DNA from: Actinomycetota bacterium
GTDB lineage: Bacteria; Actinomycetota; Thermoleophilia; Gaiellales; Gaiellaceae
NCBI GenBank assembly: GCA_013694685.1
Contig: JACDBY010000183.1
Span: forward strand, 1 to 20,900
Direction of reading: 5' to 3'
DNA: 20,900 bases
Shown: piece after piece, positions 9,001 through 16,214 of the stretch
Layout: every line of letters starts with the position of its first letter
How positions within the stretch are numbered: the stretch's first letter is position 1
The notes under the pieces: generated by a model
Seen by the model: the letters and a program-made list of their open reading frames with translations, nothing else
Told to the model about the DNA's origin: nothing
Databases searched by the model: none
Position numbers and translations under genes: made by a program

Positions 9001-10952
9001 GCGCGACTGAGCTTCGCGAGCGGTCGCAGACCTTTCGCGATCGCGATCATCGTCTCGTTCGAAAGACGGTCGAGGAGCGTGTTGACGACCCAGTACGAGG
9101 CCCCGTCGGTCTTGAGGACGACCATGTGGAGGCGCGGGCCGTTGTAGTAGAGCTCGTAGGTGCGTCCCCCGATCTTCCGGACGAAGTTCCGGCCCTCCAG
9201 CACGGGTGGATCCTCCCAGTCGGTCATCTGTACGCCCCAGTACTCGTTCAGCCCGTGACGGTAGGTCAACCGCACCGCCTGGTGCTCCTTGCCGGGGTCG
9301 ATCGGGTAGACCCGCAGCGGCATCTCGCCGTCGATCGACGAGGAGCGATCGATCTTCGTCGGCACCATCAAGGGGAAGTCGATCTCCTGCCGATACTCGC
9401 GAAGCAACCCGATCGCGTCGCTCCCCCCTTCGACGACGCTCGCAGGTTGCCGCTTCGGCGTCTGGTCGACCGGAGCGGAGGCGAGCCGCCCATGGAAGGT
9501 CTGGCCGAGCACGACGACAACCAGCGACCGGTTCGAGAGGAGCCGGATTCTCGGCGTCAGCTTCTTCACGTCGGCCGAGCCGAAGAGGTTTGCGAGCTTG
9601 CGGGCGGCGGGCTTGGCGCCGACGCGCCTGGCGTCGAAGTACACCTCCGTCCGGAAATAGTCATAGCTCGGCGCGTTCGCCGTCAGACCTCCCGCGGGGG
9701 AGAGGATCTGATAGCCGCGCTGACCGAGGAGGTAGCTCGCCGTCGAGGCCGACCCCTCGACGCCGTTTCCGTTGAGGACGAGCACGCTCGTGTCGCGCGG
9801 CGGCGGCGTCCTCACCTTCAGCTTCTCGTTGAGCGCGACGGCGTTCGCCTTCCGGGGCGACTCGACGTCAGGGTCGCGAAACTCGCGTACCGCCCGTTCG
9901 ATGTTCTCGGGCGCCGCGTAGAGGTCGGCCGAGCCCTCGAGGCCGTCGATCCGCGCCTGGAACACGCGACCGGGTGGCAGCGAGTAGGCGAGCGCCGCGT
10001 ACCGGAGGACGGTCTTGGCGCTCACGTCCTTCCCGCCTCCCTGTCCGACCTCGATGTTCTGGGTGATCACCTTGATCACCCGAGGGAGCTTCAGGAGCGA
10101 GACCGACGACTTGACCTGATCCTTGAACGCACTCACGAAGAGCTGTTGTCGGGCGTTCCGGTAGAGATCGGAGTCCGTGTGCCGGTAGCGGACGAAGTCC
10201 AGTGCCCGGAGCCCGGTGAGCCGCTGGTAGCCCGGACGAAGGTTGATCGTCGCGTAGCAGCCCTCGCACGAGCCGCCGCGGTCGTTGAAGTACCTGCGGT
10301 CGATGTCCATCCAGACGCCGCCGATCTTGTCGACGAGCTGTCGGAACCCGCGGAAGTTGACCGTGATGATGTAGTTGATCGGCACGCCTGCGAGCGCGCG
10401 CACCGTCTCGACCGTCCCACGCGTGCCACAATCCGCGTAGGCGGCGTTGATCTTGGCGACATATGTCGACTGTCCCGGGCAACGGATCTCGGCGCTCAGG
10501 TCGCGTGGGAAGGAGAGGAGCGAGATCGTCTTCCCGTCGGGATCGGCGCGGACGAGCATCAGCGTGTCCGAGCGGGAGGGCGTTCCTTCCGCCTCGTTCG
10601 CACGCCGGTCGTACCCGATGACGAGCGCCGTGGCCGGCTCGCCGGGCAGCGCGACCTTGAGCGACTTGAGTGCCTTCTTTACGTCGACCGACTCCGTGGC
10701 GACCGCCGCGACCGTCTCGTGGAGGTAGAGGTACGCCCCGCCCGCGATTCCGCCGGCGATCACGGCGAGCACGAGTGCCGACCAGCCGAGAACCCGCGTG
10801 ACGACGGAGCGACCGCTCCGGGCGATCGGCGGTGGTTGCCGGTAGATCGCGCGAGGAGCGAGGGCAGGGAACCCGAAGCCCGTCCCGTCGAGACCGCCGT
10901 CGCCGTTGAACGACGCGCCACGACCAATTCCTCGCTTCAGTGTCGTCCGCAT
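8997..10952 (-). CDS. LytR-CpsA-Psr (LCP) family protein with LytR_C and extra C-terminal domain
   Basis: This 651-aa protein is membrane-anchored. It has a cytoplasmic N-terminal tail of about 50 residues, one transmembrane helix (about 53-78) and an LCP domain (about 105-290). LCP enzymes transfer undecaprenyl-linked glycopolymers to peptidoglycan outside the membrane. Conserved residues seen are SRSDTLML (126-133), SFPRDL (147-152), VRYRHTDSDLYRNARQQ (254-270) and the buried GGVWMDID strand. A LytR_C domain follows (LVLNGNGVEGSASTASYLLG, 391-410). Beyond it lie about 150 further residues (500-651) with YWGVQMTDW, TYELYYNGP and a YWVVNTLL...SNETMIAIAKGL ending, a pattern that recalls DUF4367-type domains. 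The start is taken as ATG 10950-10952; an in-frame TTG at 10994 lies next to a repeat. Its neighbour ugd suggests a uronic-acid-containing wall polymer. Confidence 0.93.
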   Translation of the reverse strand: MRTTLKRGIGRGASFNGDGGLDGTGFGFPALAPRAIYRQPPPIARSGRSVVTRVLGWSALVLAVIAGGIAGGAYLYLHETVAAVATESVDVKKALKSLKVALPGEPATALVIGYDRRANEAEGTPSRSDTLMLVRADPDGKTISLLSFPRDLSAEIRCPGQSTYVAKINAAYADCGTRGTVETVRALAGVPINYIITVNFRGFRQLVDKIGGVWMDIDRRYFNDRGGSCEGCYATINLRPGYQRLTGLRALDFVRYRHTDSDLYRNARQQLFVSAFKDQVKSSVSLLKLPRVIKVITQNIEVGQGGGKDVSAKTVLRYAALAYSLPPGRVFQARIDGLEGSADLYAAPENIERAVREFRDPDVESPRKANAVALNEKLKVRTPPPRDTSVLVLNGNGVEGSASTASYLLGQRGYQILSPAGGLTANAPSYDYFRTEVYFDARRVGAKPAARKLANLFGSADVKKLTPRIRLLSNRSLVVVVLGQTFHGRLASAPVDQTPKRQPASVVEGGSDAIGLLREYRQEIDFPLMVPTKIDRSSSIDGEMPLRVYPIDPGKEHQAVRLTYRHGLNEYWGVQMTDWEDPPVLEGRNFVRKIGGRTYELYYNGPRLHMVVLKTDGASYWVVNTLLDRLSNETMIAIAKGLRPLAKLSRA

Positions 10953-10997
10953 GGGGATGCCGGCGACCGACGCCGATCGACCAACGGTAGCCAAGGA

Positions 10998-11101
10998 GGA
11001 GGACTGACCCCGCAGGGGTCTGTTCCCCGTGCGACACGCGAGGTCTTGCCTACCTACGCCGCCGGTCGCACAGGGGTCAGTCCCCTGCGGGGACAGGCCC
11101 C
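10998..11101. repeat. Family 2 interspersed repeat, copy B (paired hairpins)
   Basis: This is the same architecture as 6361-6462, inverted. The left hairpin is at 10998-11028, with GACCCC-GCA-GGGGTC as inner stem and wobble-tolerant outer arms. The right hairpin is at 11073-11101: GGGGTC-A-GTCCCC, loop TGC, GGGGAC-A-GGCCCC. The spacer starts with CGTGC (11028-11032, overlapping the hairpin edge by one base) and ends with GGTCGCACA (11064-11072). Between them is a 31-base centre (11033-11063) equal in length to that of copy A but different in sequence. It lies between the LCP and hisC genes and overlaps the last codons and stop of hisC. Confidence 0.85.
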
Positions 11102-12213
11102 GAGCCGTCTGCGGTTACGGCGGCGAGCTGCTCGGCGAGGAATGAGATCTCGTCGGGGTTGCCGGCGGTGATCCGGAGCGCGGTCGTCGCACCGAACGAG
11201 CCCATGGGCCGAACGATGACGCCGCGACGGAGCAGCGCGTCGTTCAGCGCAGCCGCGTCTTCGGCCACGTCGACGTAGAGGAAGTTGCCCACGGCCGGCA
11301 CGATCGGCATGAAGCCGCGTGCCCGGAGCACCGCTTCGAGGAGGGTCATCGCCTCGCGGTTCGCGGCGCGCCGGCGCGCGAGCTCGTCGGCTCCGCCGAG
11401 GCTCGCGAGCGCCGCCTCCTGTGCGAGCGTCGTCACGTCGAAGGCGCGCTGCACCTTGCGGATCGCCGCGATCACCGGCGCAGGCCCGACGCCGTACCCG
11501 ACACGGAGACCGGCGAGCCCGTAGATCTTCGAGAACGTGCGCAACGCGAGCACGTTGCGTCCTTCCTTCACGGCCACCTCGATCGCGTCGGGAAACGCGG
11601 GGTCGTCGACGTACTCGACGTATGCCTCGTCGACGATCGTGAGCACGTCGTCCGGGACCTCGTCGAGGAAGCGCAGCACGTCGTCTCGCGAGAGCGCCGT
11701 GCCGGTCGGATTGTTCACGGTGGGAAGGAAGACGAGCTTCGTACGCGGCGTCACCGCTCCGAGCAGCCCGTCCACGTCCACCCGTCCCTCGGCGAGCTCG
11801 ACCCGAACGGGGGTGGCGGCCAGCTTCAGCGGGTCGAGCACGTAGCTCGGGAAGGACGGCCAGGGCGTCACGATCTCGTCACCGGGGTCGAGGGTCGCGA
11901 AGCACGCGTACCCGATCACCGCGTCGGCGCCTGCCGCGACCACGGTCTCGTCGAAGGCGACCCCGTGACGCTCGGCGAGCGCCTCTCGGAGGCGGTAGCA
12001 GCCACCGTCCGGATAGCGATTCAGCTCGCGGGTCGCTCGCTCGATCGCCTCGACCGCCTGCGGAAACGGGCCGAACGGCCCCTCGTTGGAGGCGAGCTTG
12101 ACGACGCGCTCGAGCCCGAGCTCGCGCTGCACCGTCTCGACCGGCTTCCCCGGCTCGTACGGGACGAGGCCGTCGAGTGCGAAGCGCACGAGCGCCGGAC
12201 GGGTCTCGGTCAT
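11077..12213 (-). CDS. hisC: Histidinol-phosphate aminotransferase
   Basis: This 378-aa fold-type I PLP aminotransferase converts imidazole acetol-phosphate and glutamate to histidinol-phosphate in histidine synthesis. It has KLASNEGPFGPFP (39-51), NNPTGT (167-172), VDEAYVEY (194-201) with the PLP-ring Asp195, and RTFSKIYGLAGLRVGYG (225-241) with Lys229 as the Schiff-base lysine. The C-terminal Arg motif is in TALRITAG. HisC-like enzymes can also act on aromatic amino acids, and no other his gene is nearby, so aromatic transamination remains possible. The final residues GPVPAGD and the TGA stop are encoded by the right hairpin of the family 2 repeat, so the C-terminus has been set by that element. 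It starts 18 bases after the VOC gene. Confidence 0.93.
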   Translation of the reverse strand: MTETRPALVRFALDGLVPYEPGKPVETVQRELGLERVVKLASNEGPFGPFPQAVEAIERATRELNRYPDGGCYRLREALAERHGVAFDETVVAAGADAVIGYACFATLDPGDEIVTPWPSFPSYVLDPLKLAATPVRVELAEGRVDVDGLLGAVTPRTKLVFLPTVNNPTGTALSRDDVLRFLDEVPDDVLTIVDEAYVEYVDDPAFPDAIEVAVKEGRNVLALRTFSKIYGLAGLRVGYGVGPAPVIAAIRKVQRAFDVTTLAQEAALASLGGADELARRRAANREAMTLLEAVLRARGFMPIVPAVGNFLYVDVAEDAAALNDALLRRGVIVRPMGSFGATTALRITAGNPDEISFLAEQLAAVTADGSGPVPAGD

Positions 12214-12231
12214 GGCACCCGGAGCATGCGC

Positions 12232-12627
12232 TCAGCTCGCGCCGGCGCGCCAGAAGGTCAGCCAGTTGCCCTCCGGATCCTCGACCGTGAACTCGCTCTG
12301 ACCCCACGGTCGCTCGCCGAGCGGATCGACGATCCGACCGTCGCCGGCCTGCAGGCGACCGTAGAGCTCGTCGAGCCGCTCCGCCTCGATGTAGAGGGCG
12401 TGGGGCGAACGGGAGCCGAGTCGATCCCGAATCTCCGCGTTGTAGGCGTCGCCGTAGTGACTCGCCGCGGTCTCGAGCATCACCCGGGCATCGCCGAAGC
12501 GAACCGCGGCGTTCGTCGCCTCCGGTCCGCCCCGCTCGACCTCGAAGCCGACGACGTCTCGGTAGAACGAAAGCGCGGCGCCGAGATCCGAGAAACGGAG
12601 GCTGGGGATCACACCCCAGCCGCTCAC
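12232..12627 (-). CDS. VOC family (glyoxalase/bleomycin-resistance-like) protein
   Basis: This 131-aa protein shows the paired beta-alpha-beta-beta-beta modules of the vicinal oxygen chelate superfamily. The first runs from IPSLRFSDLGAALSFYRDVVGFEV to a LETAASHYG strand. The second has PHALYIEAERLDELYGRL, then FTVEDPEGNWLTFW, the usual closing motif. Function is open: members include glyoxalases, dioxygenases and antibiotic-binding proteins, and several expected metal-site residues are not obvious. The start is GTG at 12625-12627, overlapping the stop of the small membrane protein gene by four bases (GTGA). The long in-frame extension upstream to 13209 is low-complexity shadow sequence and is rejected. 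Confidence 0.87.
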   Translation of the reverse strand: MSGWGVIPSLRFSDLGAALSFYRDVVGFEVERGGPEATNAAVRFGDARVMLETAASHYGDAYNAEIRDRLGSRSPHALYIEAERLDELYGRLQAGDGRIVDPLGERPWGQSEFTVEDPEGNWLTFWRAGAS

Positions 12628-12908
12628 GCGTCGCCGGTGTCGCCGCCGGTCGGGTCGGTCTGCGCGCGCGCGGCCGACGGATAGTCGGGCTCGCCCGGGC
12701 CGCGCAGCTTGCGCCACGCGATCAGCCCGGTCACGAAGGCCGCGACAAGAGCGAGCCCACCCGCGACGTTGCGGAGCCGGCCATGGCCCCCGCCGCCCGA
12801 GCCGACACCAGGGACGGAGGACACCGCTCGAGCGGCGCGCCTTCGGACCCAGCGGGTGCCGAACCACCACACGAGCGCACCGATGAGAGCATTCCGTCGC
12901 TGGCGCAT
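12624..12908 (-). CDS. Small membrane protein, hypothetical, 94 aa
   Basis: I do not recognise this family. The N-terminal 25 residues hold a short hydrophobic stretch with tryptophans (ALIGALVWWFGTRWVRRR) ending in an Arg cluster. A Gly/Ser-rich linker follows (VGSGGGGHG), then a clear transmembrane helix (NVAGGLALVAAFVTGLIAW, about 47-65) with positive residues after it. The tail is acidic, polar and Pro/Thr/Gly-rich. The layout suggests a bitopic protein with possibly a second interfacial helix. It lies 24 bases after lpd and overlaps the VOC start, so it belongs to that transcript. ATG 12906-12908 is the only good start. Confidence 0.75.
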   Translation of the reverse strand: MRQRRNALIGALVWWFGTRWVRRRAARAVSSVPGVGSGGGGHGRLRNVAGGLALVAAFVTGLIAWRKLRGPGEPDYPSAARAQTDPTGGDTGDA

Positions 12909-12932
12909 GCTGCGAGCCTACCCCGCGTGGCG

Positions 12933-14321
12933 CTATCGACGCTTCGGCGGGAGGTGGATCGCGCGCCCGAGCGCCACGAGCGCGGCCTCCTTCAGCCCCT
13001 CGGCCAGGGTCGGATGGGGCGCCACGCCGTCCGCGACCGTCTCGATCGTCGACTCGGCATCGAGCGCGACCACCGCCTCGCCGATCAAGTCGGTGGCATG
13101 AGGCCCGACGATCACGACCCCGAGGAGCTCGCCGTAGGTCTTCTCGTGGATGGTCTTCACCCAGCCGGTCGTCTCGCCCGACATGACCGCGCGCGCGATC
13201 GCGACCCACGGGCAGCGACCCACGACGACGTCGTCGCCGTGCTGCTCACGCGCCTGCGCCTCCGTCAACCCGACGCCTGCGATCTCGGGATCGGTGTAGA
13301 TCGGACGTGGCACGGCCGGATCGCCGACCGTCGCCTCGTGCCCCATCGCGTTCTCCGCCGCGACCTCCCCCTCCCGAAAGCCGGTGTGCGCGAGCTGCCA
13401 GTACCCCGCCACGTCACCGGCTGCGTAGACGTGCGGCACGTTCGTGCGGCGATGGTCGTCGGTGCCGATCCCGTTGCGGTCGAACGTCACGCCGGCCGCC
13501 TCGAGGCCGATCCCGTCGACGAGCGCCGCGCGCCCGACCGAGACGAGCATGAGGTCGCAGTCGACCGTCTCGCCCTCACCGAAGTGCACCGTCAGGTGCT
13601 CGCCGTGATCGTCGACCTGGGTGCACTGCTTCGAGAGGTGCAAGGCGATGCCGCGTTTCTCGAACGCCTTCCGAAGTTCCTTGGCCGCGTCCTCGTCCTC
13701 GGTCGGGATCAGGCTCGGGAGCATCTCGACGACCGTCACCTCGGTTCCGAAGCGGTCGAAGATGGACGCGAACTCGCAGCCGATGATGCCGCCGCCGAGG
13801 ATCACGAGCCTCCGCGGGACCTCTGTCTGAGCGAGGAGGCCCGTCGAGTCCACACAGCGGGCGGAGTCGATCCCGGGAATCGGCGGTCTGATCGGAACCG
13901 AGCCCGTGGAGACGATCGCGCTCTTGAAGGTGACCTCCTCGGCGCCCTCCACAGCGAGCGTCGTCGGGCTCGTGAACGTGCCCGCGCCGTGAACCCACTC
14001 GACGCCGTTCGCCTTGAAGAGCGAGGCGACCCCGCCGGTCATCTGCTCGACCACTCGGTCCTTCCACGAGGCGACGGTGCCGAAGTCGAGCGTCGGCTCT
14101 CCGACCTGGACGCCGAGTTTCGCGAACCTCTCGCGGGCGTCGTGGTAGGCGTGCGCGCTCTGCACCCAGGCCTTCGTGGGGATGCAGCCCACGCGCAGGC
14201 ACGTACCGCCGAGCGCGGGCTCGCGCTCGATGCACGCGACCTTGCCCCCGAGCTGAGCAGCGCGGATCGCGGCCGTGTACCCGGCCGGGCCGCCTCCGAG
14301 GACGGCGACGTCGACGTTCAT
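12933..14321 (-). CDS. lpdA: Dihydrolipoyl dehydrogenase (E3)
   Basis: This 462-aa FAD/NAD disulfide reductase reoxidises dihydrolipoamide in 2-oxoacid dehydrogenase complexes. The FAD-binding VLGGGPAGYTAA is at 7-18 and the redox disulfide GGTCLRVGCIPTK at 38-50 (Cys41, Cys46). A second Rossmann motif lies around VILGGGIIGCEFASIF, and YAAGDVAG is present. The C-terminal interface carries HPTLAE with catalytic His436 and Glu441. The ATG at 14319-14321 shares one base with the stop of the acetyltransferase gene (TGATG), so it is translationally coupled. It lies downstream of E2 with the GNAT gene between them. A TTG one codon upstream is possible but unnecessary. Confidence 0.96.
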   Translation of the reverse strand: MNVDVAVLGGGPAGYTAAIRAAQLGGKVACIEREPALGGTCLRVGCIPTKAWVQSAHAYHDARERFAKLGVQVGEPTLDFGTVASWKDRVVEQMTGGVASLFKANGVEWVHGAGTFTSPTTLAVEGAEEVTFKSAIVSTGSVPIRPPIPGIDSARCVDSTGLLAQTEVPRRLVILGGGIIGCEFASIFDRFGTEVTVVEMLPSLIPTEDEDAAKELRKAFEKRGIALHLSKQCTQVDDHGEHLTVHFGEGETVDCDLMLVSVGRAALVDGIGLEAAGVTFDRNGIGTDDHRRTNVPHVYAAGDVAGYWQLAHTGFREGEVAAENAMGHEATVGDPAVPRPIYTDPEIAGVGLTEAQAREQHGDDVVVGRCPWVAIARAVMSGETTGWVKTIHEKTYGELLGVVIVGPHATDLIGEAVVALDAESTIETVADGVAPHPTLAEGLKEAALVALGRAIHLPPKRR

Positions 14322-14839
14322 CAAGGATCAGTCCCTTCGGTCGTCGTTTGAGTGTCGAGACGGGCGAGCATGGTCACGGAGTCGTCGTCCTCCGCCACGC
14401 GCTCGAAGCCGTGGCGCCGGTACAGCTCGATCGCGCCCTCGTTCGTCCGGTCGACGCTCAGCGAGATCGCGGGGTGCCCCGCCCCGCGCGCCCGGGCGAG
14501 CAGCGAGTCGAGGAGCGCAGCGCCCACCCCCCGGCCGCGCGCGCTCGGCACGACGGCGATCGCAAGCTCTGGTGTCCGCTCGTCGACGAAGCCGTAGCCC
14601 GGTCGATCCTTCACGAAGAGCCGGTACCAGGCGGCGCCGACCGGGAATCCCTCGTCGATCGCGACCACCGCGGTGTCACCGAGGCGTCCCCAGGCCTTGA
14701 CGTACAGCGCCACCGGTCCGGGGCCGGCATCGGGCGCACGCTCCTTCCAGTAGTACGCGTGATGGAGCATGTCGCGCAGGAAGCGCACGTCTTGTTCGCC
14801 GCCGCGTCGAAGGACGATCTTCGGGCGCTCGTCGCTCAC
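14321..14839 (-). CDS. GNAT family N-acetyltransferase
   Basis: This 172-aa protein has the GNAT fold. Residues 7-25 hold the first strand and helix (KIVLRRGGEQDVRFL). The central strand ELAIAVVPSARGRGVGAALL (91-110) contains the acetyl-CoA pyrophosphate loop RGRGVG. Motif B reads ISLSVDRTNEGAIELYRRHGFERV. HHAYYWKE near the N-terminus and YVKAWG are unusual aromatic segments that may line the acceptor site. The acceptor is unknown. It starts at GTG 14837-14839, seven bases after E2, and ends overlapping lpd by one base, so it sits inside the dehydrogenase-complex operon. That position makes an amine or protein acceptor linked to acetyl-CoA metabolism conceivable, but this is inference only. 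Confidence 0.9.
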   Translation of the reverse strand: MSDERPKIVLRRGGEQDVRFLRDMLHHAYYWKERAPDAGPGPVALYVKAWGRLGDTAVVAIDEGFPVGAAWYRLFVKDRPGYGFVDERTPELAIAVVPSARGRGVGAALLDSLLARARGAGHPAISLSVDRTNEGAIELYRRHGFERVAEDDDSVTMLARLDTQTTTEGTDP

Positions 14840-14846
14840 GGGGCTT

Positions 14847-16154
14847 TCACAACGCGAGCGCGGGTCGCTCGAGGTACGCGACGAGCGTCTGCAGGAAGGT
14901 CGCCCCGTCGGCGCCGTCGATCGCGCGATGGTCGCAGGTGAGGGTGAGGTGGAGGATCGGCGCGATCGCGAGCTCACCGTCGCGCACGACCGCCTGCTCG
15001 GCGACCGAGCCAACGGCGAGGATCGCGACCTGGGGCGGGTTGAGCACCGCGGTGAACTGCTCGACCCCGAACATCCCGAGGTTGGAGATCGTGAAGGTGC
15101 CTCCCTCGAGGTCGGCCATGGTCAGCTTGTTGTCACGCGCGCGGCCGACGAGATCAGCGCGGGCGCGCGCGATCTCCTGCACCGTCCGGCGTCCCGCGTC
15201 GGCGATCACCGGGACGACGAGCCCCTGGGGCGCGGCGACCGCGATGCCGACGTTCGCGGACGGAGGGCGGTGGATCTCGTCGCCCGTGAAGGTCGCGTTG
15301 AGCGCGGGGTGCCGTGCGAGCGCGGCCGCGACCAGCTTCACGAGGATGTCGTTGACGGTGGGCTTGGTGTCGCCCTCGTCGAGGCGGTCAACGAGGCTCT
15401 CCCGCAGACCGAGAGTGAGCGTCACGTCGGCGGTGACGCCGAGCTGGAAGACGGGAGCGCTCCAGGCCTCGGTCAGGCGACGGGCAATCGTCTTGCGGAT
15501 CGAGGTGAGCTGCACGACCTCGGTCTCGCCCGCGGGTGCCTCGGCCGGGGGCGCCGACGGCGCCGTGCCCGCCGTGTCGTCGGCCGCGTGCTCGACGTCC
15601 TCCGCGAGGATCCGTCCCTCAGGCCCCGTGCCCGTCATCGCCGCGAGGTCGATGCCGCGCTCGCGAGCGATCCTGCGCGCAAGCGGCGAGGCCTTGATGC
15701 GCACTTCGTGCACATCAAGGCTAGAAGAACTCGTCTGGGCGGTGGCCGCAGTGCCGGTGTCCGCGGCATCCTCCTTAGAAGCCGCCGGCTCATCGGGCCG
15801 TGCGCGCTCCTCTTCCTTCTCAGGCGCCTCGGCCTCGGTTGCGCTCTTGGCGTCGCCTTCGGGAGGGGCGGTGTCCGACGTGGCAGCGTCGTCGCTAGCG
15901 GAGTCGCCGTCAGGCGAATCCGCATCGCCGATCACGGCGACGGTCGAGCCGACGGCAACCTCCCCCTCCGCGACGACGATCTGGAGGAGAACGCCGTCGA
16001 CCTCCGCCTCGACCTCCTGGGTCACCTTGTCCGTGTCGAGCTCGTAGAGCGGCTCCCCGCTCGAGACGGCATCGCCCTCGGCCTTGAGCCAGCGGACGAT
16101 GACGCCCGACTCCATGCCCTGTCCGAGACGAGGGAGCTTGACGTCGGTCGGCAT
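14847..16154 (-). CDS. 2-oxoacid dehydrogenase E2 component (dihydrolipoamide acyltransferase)
   Basis: This 435-aa E2 core protein has one N-terminal lipoyl domain (1-77, lipoylated Lys43 in ELDTDKVTQE). An Ala/Asp/Glu-rich flexible linker follows (about 78-148), then an E3/E1-binding domain (151-190, with IKASPLARRIARERGIDL). A second linker leads to the acyltransferase domain (about 213-435) with DHRAIDGADG near the end (catalytic His409 and Asp413). The substrate could be pyruvate, branched-chain oxoacids or 2-oxoglutarate; sequence alone does not decide, so no symbol is given. The ATG at 16152-16154 has an AGGGA ribosome site about eight bases upstream. It is the first gene of its strand run, with no E1 alpha/beta genes in the window, and is followed by GNAT and E3. 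Confidence 0.94.
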   Translation of the reverse strand: MPTDVKLPRLGQGMESGVIVRWLKAEGDAVSSGEPLYELDTDKVTQEVEAEVDGVLLQIVVAEGEVAVGSTVAVIGDADSPDGDSASDDAATSDTAPPEGDAKSATEAEAPEKEEERARPDEPAASKEDAADTGTAATAQTSSSSLDVHEVRIKASPLARRIARERGIDLAAMTGTGPEGRILAEDVEHAADDTAGTAPSAPPAEAPAGETEVVQLTSIRKTIARRLTEAWSAPVFQLGVTADVTLTLGLRESLVDRLDEGDTKPTVNDILVKLVAAALARHPALNATFTGDEIHRPPSANVGIAVAAPQGLVVPVIADAGRRTVQEIARARADLVGRARDNKLTMADLEGGTFTISNLGMFGVEQFTAVLNPPQVAILAVGSVAEQAVVRDGELAIAPILHLTLTCDHRAIDGADGATFLQTLVAYLERPALAL

Positions 16155-16214
16155 CAGCGTCCCTGCCCGTCGGGCCTCGATTTGACACACGGGGGCCGGA
16201 TCACGGGGGTCATT
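16155..16214. promoter_or_regulatory. Divergent promoter region between the E2 operon and a plus-strand gene
   Basis: This 60-base spacer must hold promoters for both directions. On the minus strand CATAAT (complement of 16212-16217) is close to a -10 box and would give a leader of about 50 bases for E2. On the plus strand TATGCT (16214-16219) could be a -10 producing a leaderless transcript at the GTG at 16227. TTGACA occurs at 16182-16187 but is too far from either plus-strand -10 candidate. CACGGGGG occurs twice (16188-16195 and 16202-16209) as a direct repeat and might bind a regulator. Confidence 0.35.

Noticed and set aside
10953..10994. TTG at 10994 as the LCP start
   Set aside because: It lies against the family 2 repeat without a ribosome site. 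ATG 10952 leaves a complete cytoplasmic tail, membrane helix and LCP domain.
8874..11171. A plus-strand open frame of about 765 codons antisense to the LCP gene
   Set aside because: It lies wholly over a gene with clear LCP motifs, is Arg/Val/Asp-rich without family motifs, and is explained by the scarcity of stop codons in high-GC DNA.
14325..14345. AGGGACTGATCC-like sequence at the 3' end of the GNAT gene as a family 2 remnant
   Set aside because: Only half of one hairpin arm is matched, with no partner arm, and it is within coding sequence; chance resemblance is likely.
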